From Chlorops oryzae (lineage: Eukaryota; Arthropoda; Insecta; Diptera; Chloropidae), in NCBI GenBank assembly GCA_020466095.1, contig CM035807.1:80695166-80759165 (forward strand): a stretch of 64,000 bases of DNA, given 5' to 3'. A model generated the notes under the pieces. It searched no databases. It saw only the letters and a program-made list of their open reading frames with translations, and was not told the origin of the DNA. A program made the translations under genes and the position numbers. The first letter of the stretch is position 1. Each line of letters starts with the position of its first letter. Positions 12,730 to 24,630 of the stretch are shown piece by piece.

Positions 12730-15700
12730 TATATAAACTGCCATTTTGCAAATGTCAGAATATCTGAACATCTTTCCCATTGGAGATACAATTTTCTAAT
12801 AAATATTTAAGGATATGTAGTACGTACGTATGCACGTAAAATCGGGCATGTTTATTTGCTGCAAACATATTGCAGCAAACAAATAAACTGTTTGGCGAGC
12901 ATGAATTCAAGGCTATTAAATGCCATTAGTTGTGCCAGTTTGTTTGCACAATGCTGCGTTTAATAGCTTTGCAGCTCATTTCCGCAACACAGCAGCAGCA
13001 GTACGTTTAATATTGCCAAATTATAGTCGCTCCGTTGTCTATGCAGGCCAATATGGTACTGTATTAGATTCGGCTCTGTCTATTTGAAACGGAAGACGCC
13101 CAGTGCACGTGACTTGAATCGTTCGAAACTGAACTTTTGCCTAAATCAACAGAAAGTTTATTGAATTGCGGTTTGAAAAAAATGTCGAAGCATACTTTTT
13201 GGAGTTCTCATGAAATTGATGATATTGCAGATTGAACAGTTTGAGACTCACTTATTAATATTAAAAAAACATTTTCTTTCGCAACGCACACAAAAATATG
13301 CACCAAAAGTTTCCTTGTTCCAAAATCATTGAAAATATGCATTAAAAAGTATTAAAAATGAAAATTTAAATAAAAATTCTTTCTTTTTGTCCTTTTGTTT
13401 TTATATTTTTATATTTTTTTTAATTGTTTTCTGCTTTTGTGAAACGACAGTTTCGCATGTTTGCATTCGCCATCAACGTGCGCTTTTCTTTCTCGCATTG
13501 TATAAGCGAAAGGCGTAGCTTGCCAAGGCAAAACACGAATTAGAGCAAAATTGTTTTTGCTAAAACTAGGAACTAGAGGAAAACAGTATTTTGCAGAAAA
13601 CGAGCCGGGAGAAGGGAGAAGAAAGGAAAATAAATAAGAGTGAAAAAATTTGAAAACACTAACATAACAACTAGAAACAATTACAGTATCACAAAAGCAA
13701 GCAAGCGAGCACGGAACAAAAAACAAAACAAAAAAAAAAAAAAAAAAAATGAAAAAATTAAAAGCAGCAACAATCGTCGTTACCATTGCGTGCTTTCCAC
13801 TTTCGCATAGTTGCGCTTGGCTCTTCCCTTTTTTTTCACCATTTTTGCAAGGCATTTTTCGCTTTCGCAGTAACCGAAAAATTGCAAAAATTCTCGAAAT
13901 TAAGTTCTTTCGCTATTTTCACTATAATGCAACTAGCTCCGAGTGCTGAGTTCGCAATAAAGGCAGAAATGTGTGATGAGGACGGCGGGGGTTGGGGGCG
14001 ATGAACTAAAAGCTTCTTTAAAGTAGCTCGAAGGCTTAAAAAGTAGTTAGTGGAAGTCATTCTCGCTGCCATTTTCATCGCCATTACTATTACTTTTGCT
14101 ATTGTTGGTGGTACTCGTTCATTTTGGTCACCAAATTTTTTTTTTGTACGTAGAGCGGGTTTTAATTGTTAGCTGAAGTCATTATTAAATGCAAAAAGTT
14201 GCGGAACAAATTTGGGAATTCAAATTTCAAATGAAAAATTAATTTTTTGTTAAGATCAAAGAGACTTCAAAAATTTGTATTATACTTTTAGGGTCGTAGT
14301 CTTCTTCTTTAACAACATCGAAAGTTAAAAATGTCGAACATATTTTGTTCGTCTTCATGCCAGTCTAACTCAATGAAATACCTTTGCTACATTCGAATTT
14401 TCCAAATATTTTCATATAAAATCAATTAACCTGGACTAAACTGTGTAAGCCCTCAAAATTTTTAAATTCGGATGAAAACTATGAGCCTTAGGACAAAAAA
14501 AAAAAAACAGGTTAGGTAGAAAAAAGCCACTTCCTAATGTAGACTCCGCAGACTTCGAATATCAATACATTTTTTCACATCTCAAAGACCCCATTGTCAT
14601 ATTTCTAGCACCATCTGTAAGTTCACCTCTTGGTGGATCAACCTGGTTGGGGGTTGAAGTTTGAGCAATGCAAGAAAATTTACCTTCAGTCGTGAAGAGA
14701 TCAGGGTTTGTCAAAATTTTGGTAGCTTTAAAAACTTGTGGGAGTGCATCAGTGTTCAATTATGAGAGTTCTAAATCGCTAACCGTTGGCAATCCAAGCT
14801 TTGTACCTGCTCGTAGATATAATTGGTATGATGAGCAGGAAAAACTTCTACCTATCCTCTCACGCACATGAAACTGAATTATCTTCAATGGCATTTATCA
14901 AAGCCACTTTTGCCATGATTGCTAGTTATGTGGTTTGAAATTTCCACGAAATTCTTATTACTCGATGTTGTTCAGTGAAAAATTTTGTCCTAGAATAATG
15001 CGAAATATGAGTTTATAATGAAAGTTATTTTTGGATTTTCAGAATTTCACAAAAGAAAGATAAGATATTTTTCCTCGTACAAATACATTAACAAGAAACT
15101 CTGAATGGCAAAAAGAAATTGAAGGAATTCTAAAAATACGTAAATAAGTAGCTAAAGAATATAAAGTTGAGAGTTTTCTTAAACCATCTTATATGGATGA
15201 CGAAACAATTTCACAATAATCCTGTTGGAAAATCCCGGTAAAAAGAGCATTTTGCATTGAAATCTTCAAGGTGCTTCTATATCTTCCCTTGCTGCATTAA
15301 ATCAATTTAAAATAAAACCTCGAAATGCCGCCCACACACACACATCAAAATGTCTTGAGTGCCTCCATATCGGAAGCATATCTTGATAAAGGAAAATTTT
15401 TCCATCATTATTAGAAAACTGCTGCAGCAAAAACTGAACGCTCAACTTTTTTGTGTTGCGCTTACGAAGCGCTTTTACAACAAAATGCAATGAAGAAGCA
15501 TAACGAAATTTATTCTTGCCATTTCGAATTTGATCACGTGGGCATGCACGCCAACGTTTGCTTGCGCATTTGTTACGTCCCCCCATCTTCCATTTTTTCT
15601 TACGCTTGCGAACGGAAAAGTTCGACGCCGCGTTACGAAAGTGCAACAAAAAATCACATCGCATACTTTCAGGCACTTATGCCAATTCAAAAGAACACAT

Positions 15701-16077
15701 GCTCAAATGTACGATTGTATGTATATATACATATATCGAAAATGGTCCTTTTGCACCTTTTGAAAGATAGTTACCGGGAAACTGATGAGAACAAAGAACA
15801 AAGTCTTACAGTTCAATTGTTGTAGGAAGCAGCGGAAATGCTCAATTAATAAAGCAAATTAATTACATTCTGATGATTGCACGAGAAGAAGGAGCAATTC
15901 TTAAAATTGCCACTTTTCAGTGGAGTAATTAAAACAGAACTTGAATGAATAACAAGAAGCCAAAAATAGTTTGCGTGGGAAAGCTGAAACAACTATCTTT
16001 GAAAGTCAAGTTTAAAAAAAGACTTTAATTGGATTAACTGGAAAAATGAATGAAATTTTCTCGGGTTCTCCCTTTCC
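12730..16077. other. non-coding
   Basis: Contains repeat copy A (13901-14073). Frames at 13409-14084 and 15302-15825 overlap on both strands without splice or start support. Nothing else seen. Confidence 0.55.
13901..14073 (+). repeat. dispersed direct repeat, copy A
   Basis: Matches 16934-17100. Shared blocks include TTTCGCTATTTTCAC and GATAATGC/TATAATGC, a 25-base exact run starting AGCTCGAAGGCTTAAAAAG, and TTCTCGCTGCCATT. No coding frame is conserved. Confidence 0.7.
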
Positions 16078-16795
16078 CTACCTATCTCCCTCCCACCATA
16101 CTACTCTCTCTCTCTCTTTTTTTTTCTCTCTCTCTTCTTATCTCTCTCTTTCTCTCTCTCTTTCACTCTCTCTTTCTCACTCTCTCTTTCTCACTCTCTC
16201 TTTCTCTCTCTCTCTTTCTCTATTTCTCTTTCTCTTTGCTCTCTTTTTGCTCTCTCTTTCTCTCTCTCTTTCTCTCTCTCTCTTTCTCTCTCTCTCTTCT
16301 CTCTCTCTTTCTCTGTCTTTCACTCTCTCTTTCTTCTCTCTCTCTTTCTCTCTCTCTTCTCTCTCTCTTTCTCTCTCTTTCTCTGTCTTTCACTCTCTCT
16401 TTCACTCTCTCTTTCTCCCTTCCTTCCCCTCTCTCTCCCTATCTCTCTCTCCCTATCTCTCTCCTCCCTATCTCTCTCTCCCTATCTCTCTCTCCCTATC
16501 TCTCTCTCCCTATCTCTCCTCTCCCCTTCTCTCTCTCTCTCCCTATCTCTCTCTCCCTTCTCTCTCTTCCCTCTCCCTATCTCTCTCCCTTCCTCCTCTC
16601 TCTCTCCCTATCTCTCTCCTCTCTCTCCCTATCTCTCTCTCCTCTCTCTCTCTCTCCATCTCTCTCTCTCTCCCTATCTCTCTCTCTCTCCTATCTCTCT
16701 CTCCCTATCTCTCTCTCTCTCCTATCTCTCTCTCTCTCCCTATCTCTCTCTCTCTCCCTATCTCTCTCTCTCTCCCTATCTCTCTCTCTTTCTTT
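16078..16795 (+). repeat. 700-bp CT-rich tract
   Basis: (CT)n with CTTT and CCCTAT interruptions. The 3' half repeats CTCTCTCCCTAT. Open frames here are only Ser/Leu microsatellite translations. Confidence 0.97.
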
Positions 16796-16933
16796 GGTTT
16801 TCAAGGTTCTTTTGACGCCACTTTATCTTGAAGAAATTCTCAGTATTAAACACCAGTTTATCGCAATTCTAACGATCTAAGGACATTTTCGGTTCGATTT
16901 CCAACGAAGCAAAATTCAAAACAATTGTCAAAT

Positions 16934-17100
16934 TTAAGTCCTTTCGCTATTTTCACGATAATGCTATCAGTTCCGTATGCTGAGCTAACAGAAAAAGCCG
17001 TAATGCGGAGAGAGCGGAGAAGTTAATGAACTAAAAAGCAGCTTTAAAATAGCTCGAAGGCTTAAAAAGTAGTTAGCAGTAGACGTTCTCGCTGCCATTG
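16934..17100 (+). repeat. dispersed direct repeat, copy B
   Basis: Partner of 13901-14073, about 3 kb away in the same orientation. A CT tract lies between them. Confidence 0.7.
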
Positions 17101-19243
17101 CTTTCACTTCTATTTATATTTTTGTTTTCTAGCCAAGGTCCTGCTTTCGCTTTAAGGAAGCAATGAAATCAAGGAGACACAAAAGTTCTCAAACGCATCT
17201 CAAAATTAATTCAAAAGTTTGACATTTGATAAACACATTTGATGTCAAATCATTCTCGAATCGTTCTCAAACCTCAAAGTTTGCTAGATGGAGTGGCATA
17301 AAATATTGGAATTCAACACCTAAAAGTATGCACACAAATGTTTCGAATATTTAAGATGGTGAGAAATGTGTTCATTCTTGTATGTTCATTTAAAAAATAA
17401 TATTTAGGAAGGCTTTTTCTAATCTACAAAGCAGCTAAGCTGCGTTGGCAAAAGCCTTAAATTATATAAATTGCTTATAAAATATTCAAATGCATATATA
17501 TAGGTGTTGAATTTAAATATTTTCTGCTATCCTAGAAAAAACCAAAAGCCATAGTTGCATAGAGATAGATAAGGCAACAGATTATATTAAAAATCAGTAC
17601 CCAAAAGTATGCTTTCTAATATTTAGAATATTTTTGGCAATCAGATATCTGTTGGTTCTTGTGGCTTTGTCAATTTAAGAACGTCATGAGCAAGGACTTT
17701 AGGAGTTGTGTTAACATTCTTGCAATCTTAATCAAGCTCAATTATAAAGGCCTAGAATGATACTAATTGGTTTTGAAATACTAAAAAGCATACATCTAAG
17801 TATTGAATTGAAATATTTTTTTTTGCGATACAGATAGACAATACACATATATAAAGAAATGATCAGAATAACCGGGAAATTCGATTTAGCTATGCCCACC
17901 TGTCTGTCTTTCTGTCTGTCCCTATAAAGTATTCTTATCGAAGGATACATCGGATCTTGAGAAAGTTTTGTGGCCATATTGGCCGAGACATGAGTAAAAG
18001 CAAATTCGATATTGAGTTTCATCGGTCTATTTTTAGGGGTAGTACCATTACAAAAATCTCAAAAACTGCTCTAAAATCTGCGAAAAATTTGAAAATCGAG
18101 CACGAAAAAGTTGCAAACAAATACAGCCATTTTTTCTCGTGTCAGGTATCGGGTTCGTCCGACTATAACACCCTTAATGGTTTGATTTTGTCTTAATTTG
18201 AATGCAGCATTGTTAGCGCAACTTTGGACTTTTCAACCCAGAATTTGAAGTTTCATTCGGATCAGGATTCCAACATAACAAGAAAGAAAAATTTTTTAAA
18301 TTTCGTTTGCCACCAGCAATAGAAACAAATCAAAAGTTATTACTTGATGATTCATATCCATTCCGGATTTATAAAAGATCCGGTTTCGGTTAATAACATT
18401 AACATTGCCTTACATTATCGTTGCATTGTTGTGTGTATCTCTTTATCATAGTACTTGATTCTGTATTTCTTTTTCCAGCACAAGGTTTTCATGCTTTTTC
18501 AGTTAATTTTTTAAAACAGAAATGTCTCAGTACTTTACCTTAAAATTGAGGGATAAATAAATCTTAAACTCAATGCTTTGTCCTTTTAACGCATCTTAAA
18601 ACTGCAAACAAACTCGCTACTTAAGCTCTATATTGAACTACAAAAAAAAATTGTGCAGGCTACTTTTAAAAAAAAGCACGAATGCATAAGCTACGTCTTA
18701 AGTGATTGTGTTTTGTGTTGACGAGAGACTAGCTACATAAACTTCTCTACTGTGTGGCTTGTGCTTGAATAGAAGCTGCTTAAGACGAAAATGTTGGCAA
18801 ATTTAAATTCATTAAATGAAATTAATTGATTCACTCCAGCTCCAGTTTATTCAAAACAAATCTTTTTGGAACAGTAATTAGAATATAATCCAGACTTAAC
18901 AAGACTTAAGAATTCGTAGAGAACAACATTTCCATCGTGTAATATAAAACCAACAATTTTCCTATTATTTCAGGAATTTAATCGCTTTCATTCTCTTAAG
19001 TAAGGTTTACGTTAAATTCAGTTAGGGTAAGTTGCATCATTAGACACGAATTTCTGAATAAATTGAGAAAATTAATCCGACTTCGACTTTCATACGATAT
19101 CTTTTTCATCTCGAGGCAAAACTTGAAGAATTAAGCTTTAAGATGAGTTGCTGATTTCTCTTCTGCTCACGGATGGAGAGTGTGCGAACTCAGAATTCAT
19201 GCCATGCTAAAACAGCGTTGTGCTCGCCTCAAATACATACATA
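17101..19243. other. non-coding
   Basis: Recurrent short phrases (AAAAGTATGC ... TTTCGAATATTT) at 17327, 17600 and 17780, with relatives near 52950 and 53950, suggest decayed repeats. No gene. Confidence 0.5.
17860..18180 (+). repeat. probable dispersed repeat with CTGTCTGTC segment
   Basis: CTGTCTGTCTTTCTGTCTGTCC, shortened here to its core CTGTC units, is followed by unique text. It ends in GTGTCAGGTATCGGGTTCG and CCGACTATAACACCC, a style seen in dipteran interspersed repeats. Family not identified. Confidence 0.35.
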
Positions 19244-19870
19244 GAAGGTGTCCCGTTAGGTAGTACATTCCTTTACAGGGGTGGTAGGGGAGTCCAAGAT
19301 GAACAAAAAATCGTATGTGAGGTGGGGGTCCCAAATGCACCCCTGGAAAAATTGGTAATTTTTTGCTGAGATTATTTAAATTGATTTTAAAAAAAGTTGA
19401 AGTTCGTTTTTAAATCCCATTTTTTCAATGGTTAAACCGCAAATAAGTTATAACAAATGTACCACAGATTTGAAGTAAATTGATCGAAGATTTAAAAAAA
19501 ATTAAAAAAGCATGTGTTAATTGGACCTTTTCCATACCAAAATGGCTCCCAAAGTAAAATAATTGAAAATTTTTCAGAATTTTTGAATTTGAGCGTTTAT
19601 TTTTCACACAATAACTGCAATTTTGACCATCAATTCAATTTTGCCCAAAAGCCTGTACAATTGGCTTTCAAACCGCATAACATTTTTCTTTCTACAGTAA
19701 GCCACTAGCGTGGGAGAATTGTTTTTCTGGACTTAGTGCCAAAAAACTTTAAGGCCCTATAACTCCTCAGGGGTGCATTTGGGACCCCCACCTCACATAC
19801 GATTTTTTGTTTATCTTGGACTCCCCTACCACCCCTGTAAAGGAATGTACTACCTAACGGGACACCCTGT
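19244..19870. mobile_element. MITE with GGTGTCCCG-type ends
   Basis: 627 bp. Terminal repeats of about 100 bases read inward from GGTGTCCCGTTAGGTAGTAC on both sides and include GGGGTGGTAGGGGAGTCC. TA flanks both ends (19242-19243 and 19871-19872), consistent with a Tc1/mariner-type relative. No transposase. Interior AT-rich. Confidence 0.85.
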
Positions 19871-19946
19871 ATATATATGTATATTGTTCGTATGAAAATT
19901 AATGCTTATGAGCATAAAGACATCATTTCAGACAATTCTTTTTGTG

Positions 19947-20184
19947 CATATCGCACACCCTCTTCTAAGGTGACACAACTCAAAAATCGTCAATTTTGAG
20001 TTAACATATGGAACTTGATCATAGTTCACCTCCCTACCTCCACAAAAAATTCTATTCCGTTTTGGTTATTATAAAAAGCCGAAATATCCCGTCAATGCCT
20101 TTCTTCTTGCTTTGATTGACACTGCGACGCATTTTGTTTGAGAAATTTTGAGTTGTGTCACCTTAGAAGAGGGTGTGCGATATG
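19947..20184. mobile_element. MITE with CATATCGCACACCC ends
   Basis: Arms of about 40 bases: CATATCGCACACCCTCTTCT, then AAGGTGACACAACTCAAAA, inverted at 20145-20184. Centre unique and AT-rich. Clear duplication not identified. Confidence 0.8.
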
Positions 20185-20414
20185 TGTATTTATATCATAT
20201 GCTTTTTTGGCAAAATTCACAAAAACTACAACCTACTGGACCAAAGATTTCCCTCTCTGCTCAAATCGGTTTGTGCTTTTTTATTAGCTGTCTACACGAT
20301 TGTGTAATAGACAAAGAATTACGCATATATTAATTCCCCTACTGCAGCATGCTAAACAACCCTTCGACCATGCTTTCGAGCATGCTGTTGCCTGCCTTGC
20401 ATTGACGTCAGTAC

Positions 20415-20562
20415 ACATTGCATGGCATGAATTGAAGCCTAGGTGGACATGACATGGAATGATTTGAAGTCAAGATACAAATAGCATGTCATAATTGAAA
20501 GCTTAAGTAGACATGGCATGACATGAATTGAAGTCTAGTTAGACATGGCATGGTATGAATTG
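20415..20562 (+). repeat. degenerate minisatellite with CATGGCATGAATTGAAG units
   Basis: About four units of 40-45 bases sharing GACATGGCATG and ATTGAAGTCTAG variants. Confidence 0.7.
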
Positions 20563-21275
20563 CAATTTCTGCATGATTTGTGTGGCATGAAACCACAACA
20601 GTTGCTTGAAACTCAGGCATCTTTGTCAATTTTGCCAACTTTTTCCTTTTGCTTTTGCCTTAATTTGCCAACATTTTCGTCAAAATAAAAAACTGAACTT
20701 TTTTTAAATGCATCTAGGTTTTGAAGAAGCCGGTTATAGACCATGCATCATTTTGTGCCTAATTTTTATATTAGAAAACTAAAAAAACAAAAAAAAAAAA
20801 AATATTGAAAATTATTTTCTTGACTCATAAAAAACGTATTTCGATTAAAGTTCCAAAAAAAAAAATTGTAAAAATAAAATCACAAGACTACGAAATATTT
20901 ACAGTAAAAGGAAAAAATATTTAAAAAATTTAAAAAAATAAAAAAAGTCTCTAAAGTACACACGTAGACAATGCGTACACTCAAAGTTGTACGTGAAAAG
21001 GAAATGTTTCCGAATTGCAAAAATAATTTTGAGTTCTCGAATTTTTTGCGAAGGTTTAAGAAAAAATCAAACAAAACTCGTACGCCAAAGAGCAATAGGA
21101 ATTTTCTTAACTCAAATTGGAAAAGAGCACTTAATTTTGTTTAAAAAAAAAAAGAAATTTCCTTTGCCTTCAATCGTTGACGTTCGACTTTTGTTGGAGT
21201 TTTTCTTCTTCGCTCAACGGAATTTTTCATTTCGAATTCATTGATTTAATTTCGTGTTGTTTTGACTTTTCTTTT

Positions 21276-21307
<32 letters not shown>

Positions 21308-21333
21308 AGCAAAAAAACTTCCCAACTACTTAC
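20563..21333. other. start of the next Nckx30C intron (minus strand)
   Basis: AT-rich, with a T run of 31 bases at about 21277-21307 just past the donor. Nothing coding. Confidence 0.6.
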
Positions 21334-21950
21334 TGCTGGCATAAGTTGATCAGTACTTCTGACGCGAGTCACCTTATTTTTCGTTATCACTTTTTTGACG
21401 CAACGCTCCACTTGGACGTTCCACTTCATAAAGGCCACATACGCAATATAGATGGAGAAGAGTATAAGCGCCTCCCACCAGTAGATGCGGTTGTCGCGAA
21501 AAAAAATAATAAGCACCACCAAACTAATGCTGTAGAATGTGCAGTCACGGAATAACGGCCACCAGGTTAGCGATAGTATCGTCTTCGAGAATAGCGCGCA
21601 CATTCCGATAACGAAGAGGATATTGAATACGGCCGAGCCGACAATCGTACCGATGCCAACGTCATCGAATGAAACGAACACGCCAATAACGCTCGTAAAT
21701 AATTCTGGTGCACTACCGCCGGCTGCCATGAATGTTGCTCCAGCAACGTCATCGGTTATGCCCAGCTTCTCGATGATCACGTCCAGGGAAGGCACAAAGA
21801 ATTCATCGCAGACAATGGCCAATGCAACAAACATATAGATGACACCCATTATATGAAATATGACAGCGCCACGTTCGAGCTGCTCCTTGGTGAAGAGGTC
21901 CTTAGGGAAGAGCGGAGTTTTCGTGACATTCTCGTGAACGGAGTGCGTAT
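21334..21950 (-). CDS. Nckx30C: Nckx30C second coding exon: alpha-1 repeat and transmembrane core
   Basis: This exon carries the first half of the ion-translocating core of a K+-dependent Na+/Ca2+ exchanger (residues 478-683). The acceptor CAG ends at 21951, and two bases complete the codon begun in the upstream exon. The exon ends at codon-boundary donor GTAAGT (first base 21333). The alpha-1 repeat is clear: [15 protein letters not shown] at about 548-562, with the Glu expected to take part in cation binding, then [13 protein letters not shown] at about 578-590. Helices follow at about 585-600, 612-628 and 635-652, then the basic start of the large cytoplasmic loop ending STDQLMPA. The sequence is very close to my memory of Drosophila Nckx30C. 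The remaining loop and the alpha-2 repeat are not in the window and should lie to the left. Reading through the donor gives only a poly-Lys intronic tail. Confidence 0.95.
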
Positions 21951-22380
21951 CTGGAACAAGTCAAAAGTGAAGAGTATCACAATATGTACATGTGTGTATA
22001 TATGTATAAAAATTTCAGACTAGACGGCATTTAAAGGTCCATTAATTTTCGAAAACAATATCCTTTTTTGAACAAATCTAAATCAATCTAAATATTTTTT
22101 TAGTCGGATTTATTTATAGAATTGAGATAACCGCTCTTATCTGGATGAAGAAAAACATCACAAGATGTTCTGTTCAAGAGATAATACCTCTGTTGAACAA
22201 TGCGACCGGGGCTACATTCTTCTTTGGCTGAGTAATGCCCTTAATCCATAATAGTTGCAAAATTAAAATGTAGTTCTGTTCTATTATAAAAAATGCTGGG
22301 AAATTTAGATTAAGTGGTCTTATGCAACGTAGAAAGTCACTGTTTGCAAATGAAAAAGATTTTGGACATTTTTATTCATA

Positions 22381-23666
22381 TTAGGTGTAGTAAAAAGAAA
22401 TCCATTATTTTTGCATTAAATTGAGGGCTTTATTTAAGATAGTTAGAATGACCCGATTTAGGTCAAATATGCGCCGTTTTGTTCGATAACTTGTTGCCAT
22501 TTTAAAGGTAATTTCATTATGCCTCTCTCATAGAAGCCCTCGTTCCTATTAGCAAAAAATTGAGACAGTCGAATTTCAGAAGCCTCTCTTGAAGCGAATG
22601 TTTCACCAGCAAAATTGTTCGCCATGGACTGGAACAGATGGTAATCACTTGGTGCCAGGTCCGGACTATAAGGTGGATGCAGAAGAACCTCCCAACCAAA
22701 CTCCCGGAGCTTCTGGCGAGTCACTATCGATGTGTGTGGCCTGGCGTTGTCCTGATGGAACACAATTCCTCTCCTATTGGCCAAAGCTGGCCGCTTATGG
22801 GCGATTGCTTCCTTCAGACGGTCCAATTGTTGACAGTAGAGTTCCGAGTTAAGAGTTTTGCCGTATGGGAGCAGCTCATAGTAGATAATTCCCTGCCAAT
22901 CCCACCAAACACACAGCAAAACCTTCCTGGCCGTCAATCCTGGCTTGGCCACCGTTTCCGCCGGTTCACCGTGTTTCGACCACGACCGTTTTCGCTTGAC
23001 GTTGTCGTAAGTGACCCACTTTTCATCACCAGTCACCAACCGCTTCAGAAATGGGTCGATTTTGTTGCGGTTCAGCAGCGATTCGCAGATGGAAATTCGG
23101 TCTATGAGGTTTTTTGCGTTAACTCGTGTGGCACCCATACATCGAGCTTCTTTGTGTATCCAGCCTTATTCAAATGGGTCCAAACGGTTTTTTGTGCAAT
23201 CTTTAGCTCTTTTGCAATCGAAACAGTGCTAACATGACGGTCGGACTCGATAATTTCCATGATTTTATCGACATTTTCGACAATTGGCCTTCCAGTGCGT
23301 GGTGCATCCTTGACATCGAAGTTACCGCAACGGAATCGACGAAACCAAAATTGCGCATGATTGGCTGTTACAGTATCAGTCCATAAACGCTATTCACATT
23401 TTCAGCCGCCTGGCTTGCGTTTTCTCCCTTATCGAAGAAAAACTGTAAAATGTAGCGAATTTTCTCTTTGCTGATGTCCATCATTGACAAGCTCTCAAAC
23501 AAAACTGAATCAATTAATCAAAAAAGTGTCAAAGAAGCTTTTTTAGTAGGAACTGTCATCTTTCTAATGCCCCCTAGCGGAACACGATCGGACTTATACA
23601 ACGCGAGATGCAGATAAATAACGCCATCTATTGGAAAAATAATGGATTTCTTTTTACTATACCTAA
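22381..23666 (-). mobile_element. mariner element, mellifera/capitata-like, copy 2
   Basis: 1286 bp flanked by TA (22379-22380 and 23667-23668), opposite in orientation to copy 1. Both terminal repeats keep the full inner sequence; the 5' end differs by one base (TTAGGTATAG instead of TTAGGTGTAG). It lies within the large Nckx30C intron, near the 21334-21950 exon. The ends look better preserved than those of copy 1. Confidence 0.93.
22458..23481 (-). pseudogene. mariner transposase pseudogene (two single-base deletions)
   Basis: The coding region is 1024 bases against 1026 in copy 1, accounted for by two single-base losses. One is at about 23379-23381, early in the gene. The other is in a homopolymer at 23110-23115 (six instead of seven). 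The C-terminal 220 residues remain open and keep TGDEKW, HQDNARPH and YSPDLAPSDYH, so all three catalytic Asp codons are present but out of frame with the start. It cannot make a full transposase. Confidence 0.92.
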
Positions 23667-23692
23667 TATTTCAAACAGTAGTCACGCGAAAA

Positions 23693-23795
23693 TTGCCTTG
23701 GTTGGCTGGTTGATTGGTGTGGCTGTCACCATGAATGGTGTCACACTTGGGCCTCAAATGGGCCTCTTGTGGTACCGCGAAAAAGGAGAAAGCAA
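23693..23795 (-). mobile_element. LINE/SINE 3'-tail fragment
   Basis: On the minus strand: GGTACCACAAGAGGCCCATT ... GACAGCCACACCAATCAACC. It matches the tail layout of the SINEs and the LINE. No head or coding part is visible. It lies just beyond mariner copy 2. Confidence 0.5.
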
Positions 23796-24328
23796 AGAAA
23801 ATCCAGCATAAACTTCGTTATTTTACTACCTCACTTACAATATTATAACTTCGCCATTTATTCATAGATTTTGAAAAGTAATATACTGTTTAGTTGGGTA
23901 AGGATCCACCTTTAAATCAAAAATGTAAAAAAAAATTGTCTTTTTGGAATCTATTTTTTAGATGCCGACAAATGAAAAAGAAACATGTATTTTTGCAAAA
24001 AAAAATATTTTTTTTTGAGGTTTATGGTCTACAGAATCTTAGTTCCCTTACCAACCTTAAAACTATGTAGGAAAGAGTCTTAGAGGCGTTAGTTTTCTTT
24101 AATCTGAGTGGCACTTTATTTGAATTGGTCGATGCATGGCCGAGTTCTGCTCAAAAAATCTACAATATCTCTGAAAAAAAACCTTTGTTTTTTTTAAAAT
24201 TAATATATTATATAAAAAACGCTTCCATGCAAATTTTTTTCAATAATTTTTTCGTGTTTAGAAGGCCAAAGTCTATGGGGAAAAGTGCATTGAGATCTCC
24301 TGAACAAAATGGCTGTAAGCTAGTGTTA

Positions 24329-24630
24329 TTGAACTGATAGATTTTTGAAACTATCAATTTTTGAAACTATCAATTTTTGAAACAATCGATTATTGAAACT
24401 ATCTATTATAGAACCTGTCGATTGTCGAAACAGTCGATTATTGAACCTATCGATTATCGAAACAATCGACTATTGAACCTATCGATTATCGAAACAATCG
24501 ACTATTTAAAAAATCGATTATTGAAAGTATCGATTATTGAACCTATCGATTATTGAATTTATAGATTTTTGAAACTATCGATTATGAAACCTATCGAGTA
24601 TCGAAACTACCGATTATCAAACTATCGATA
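24329..24630 (+). repeat. 16-bp tandem array rich in ATCGAT
   Basis: About 19 diverged units of TTGAAMCTATCGATTA. Most carry ATCGAT or a one-base variant. The last bases (24623-24630) are an exact TATCGATA, the DREF octamer. Non-coding. Confidence 0.88.

Noticed and set aside
13409..14084. Overlapping frames of 66-148 codons on both strands
   Set aside because: Phe/Lys-rich translations of A/T runs in a dispersed repeat; no start context or splice signals.
16046..16880. Long Ser/Leu-rich open frames of 260-276 codons in two frames
   Set aside because: Translation of the CT microsatellite in several frames; no gene signals.
21238..21333. Poly-Lys tail extending Nckx30C exon 2
   Set aside because: Intronic T-run read-through beyond a strong donor.
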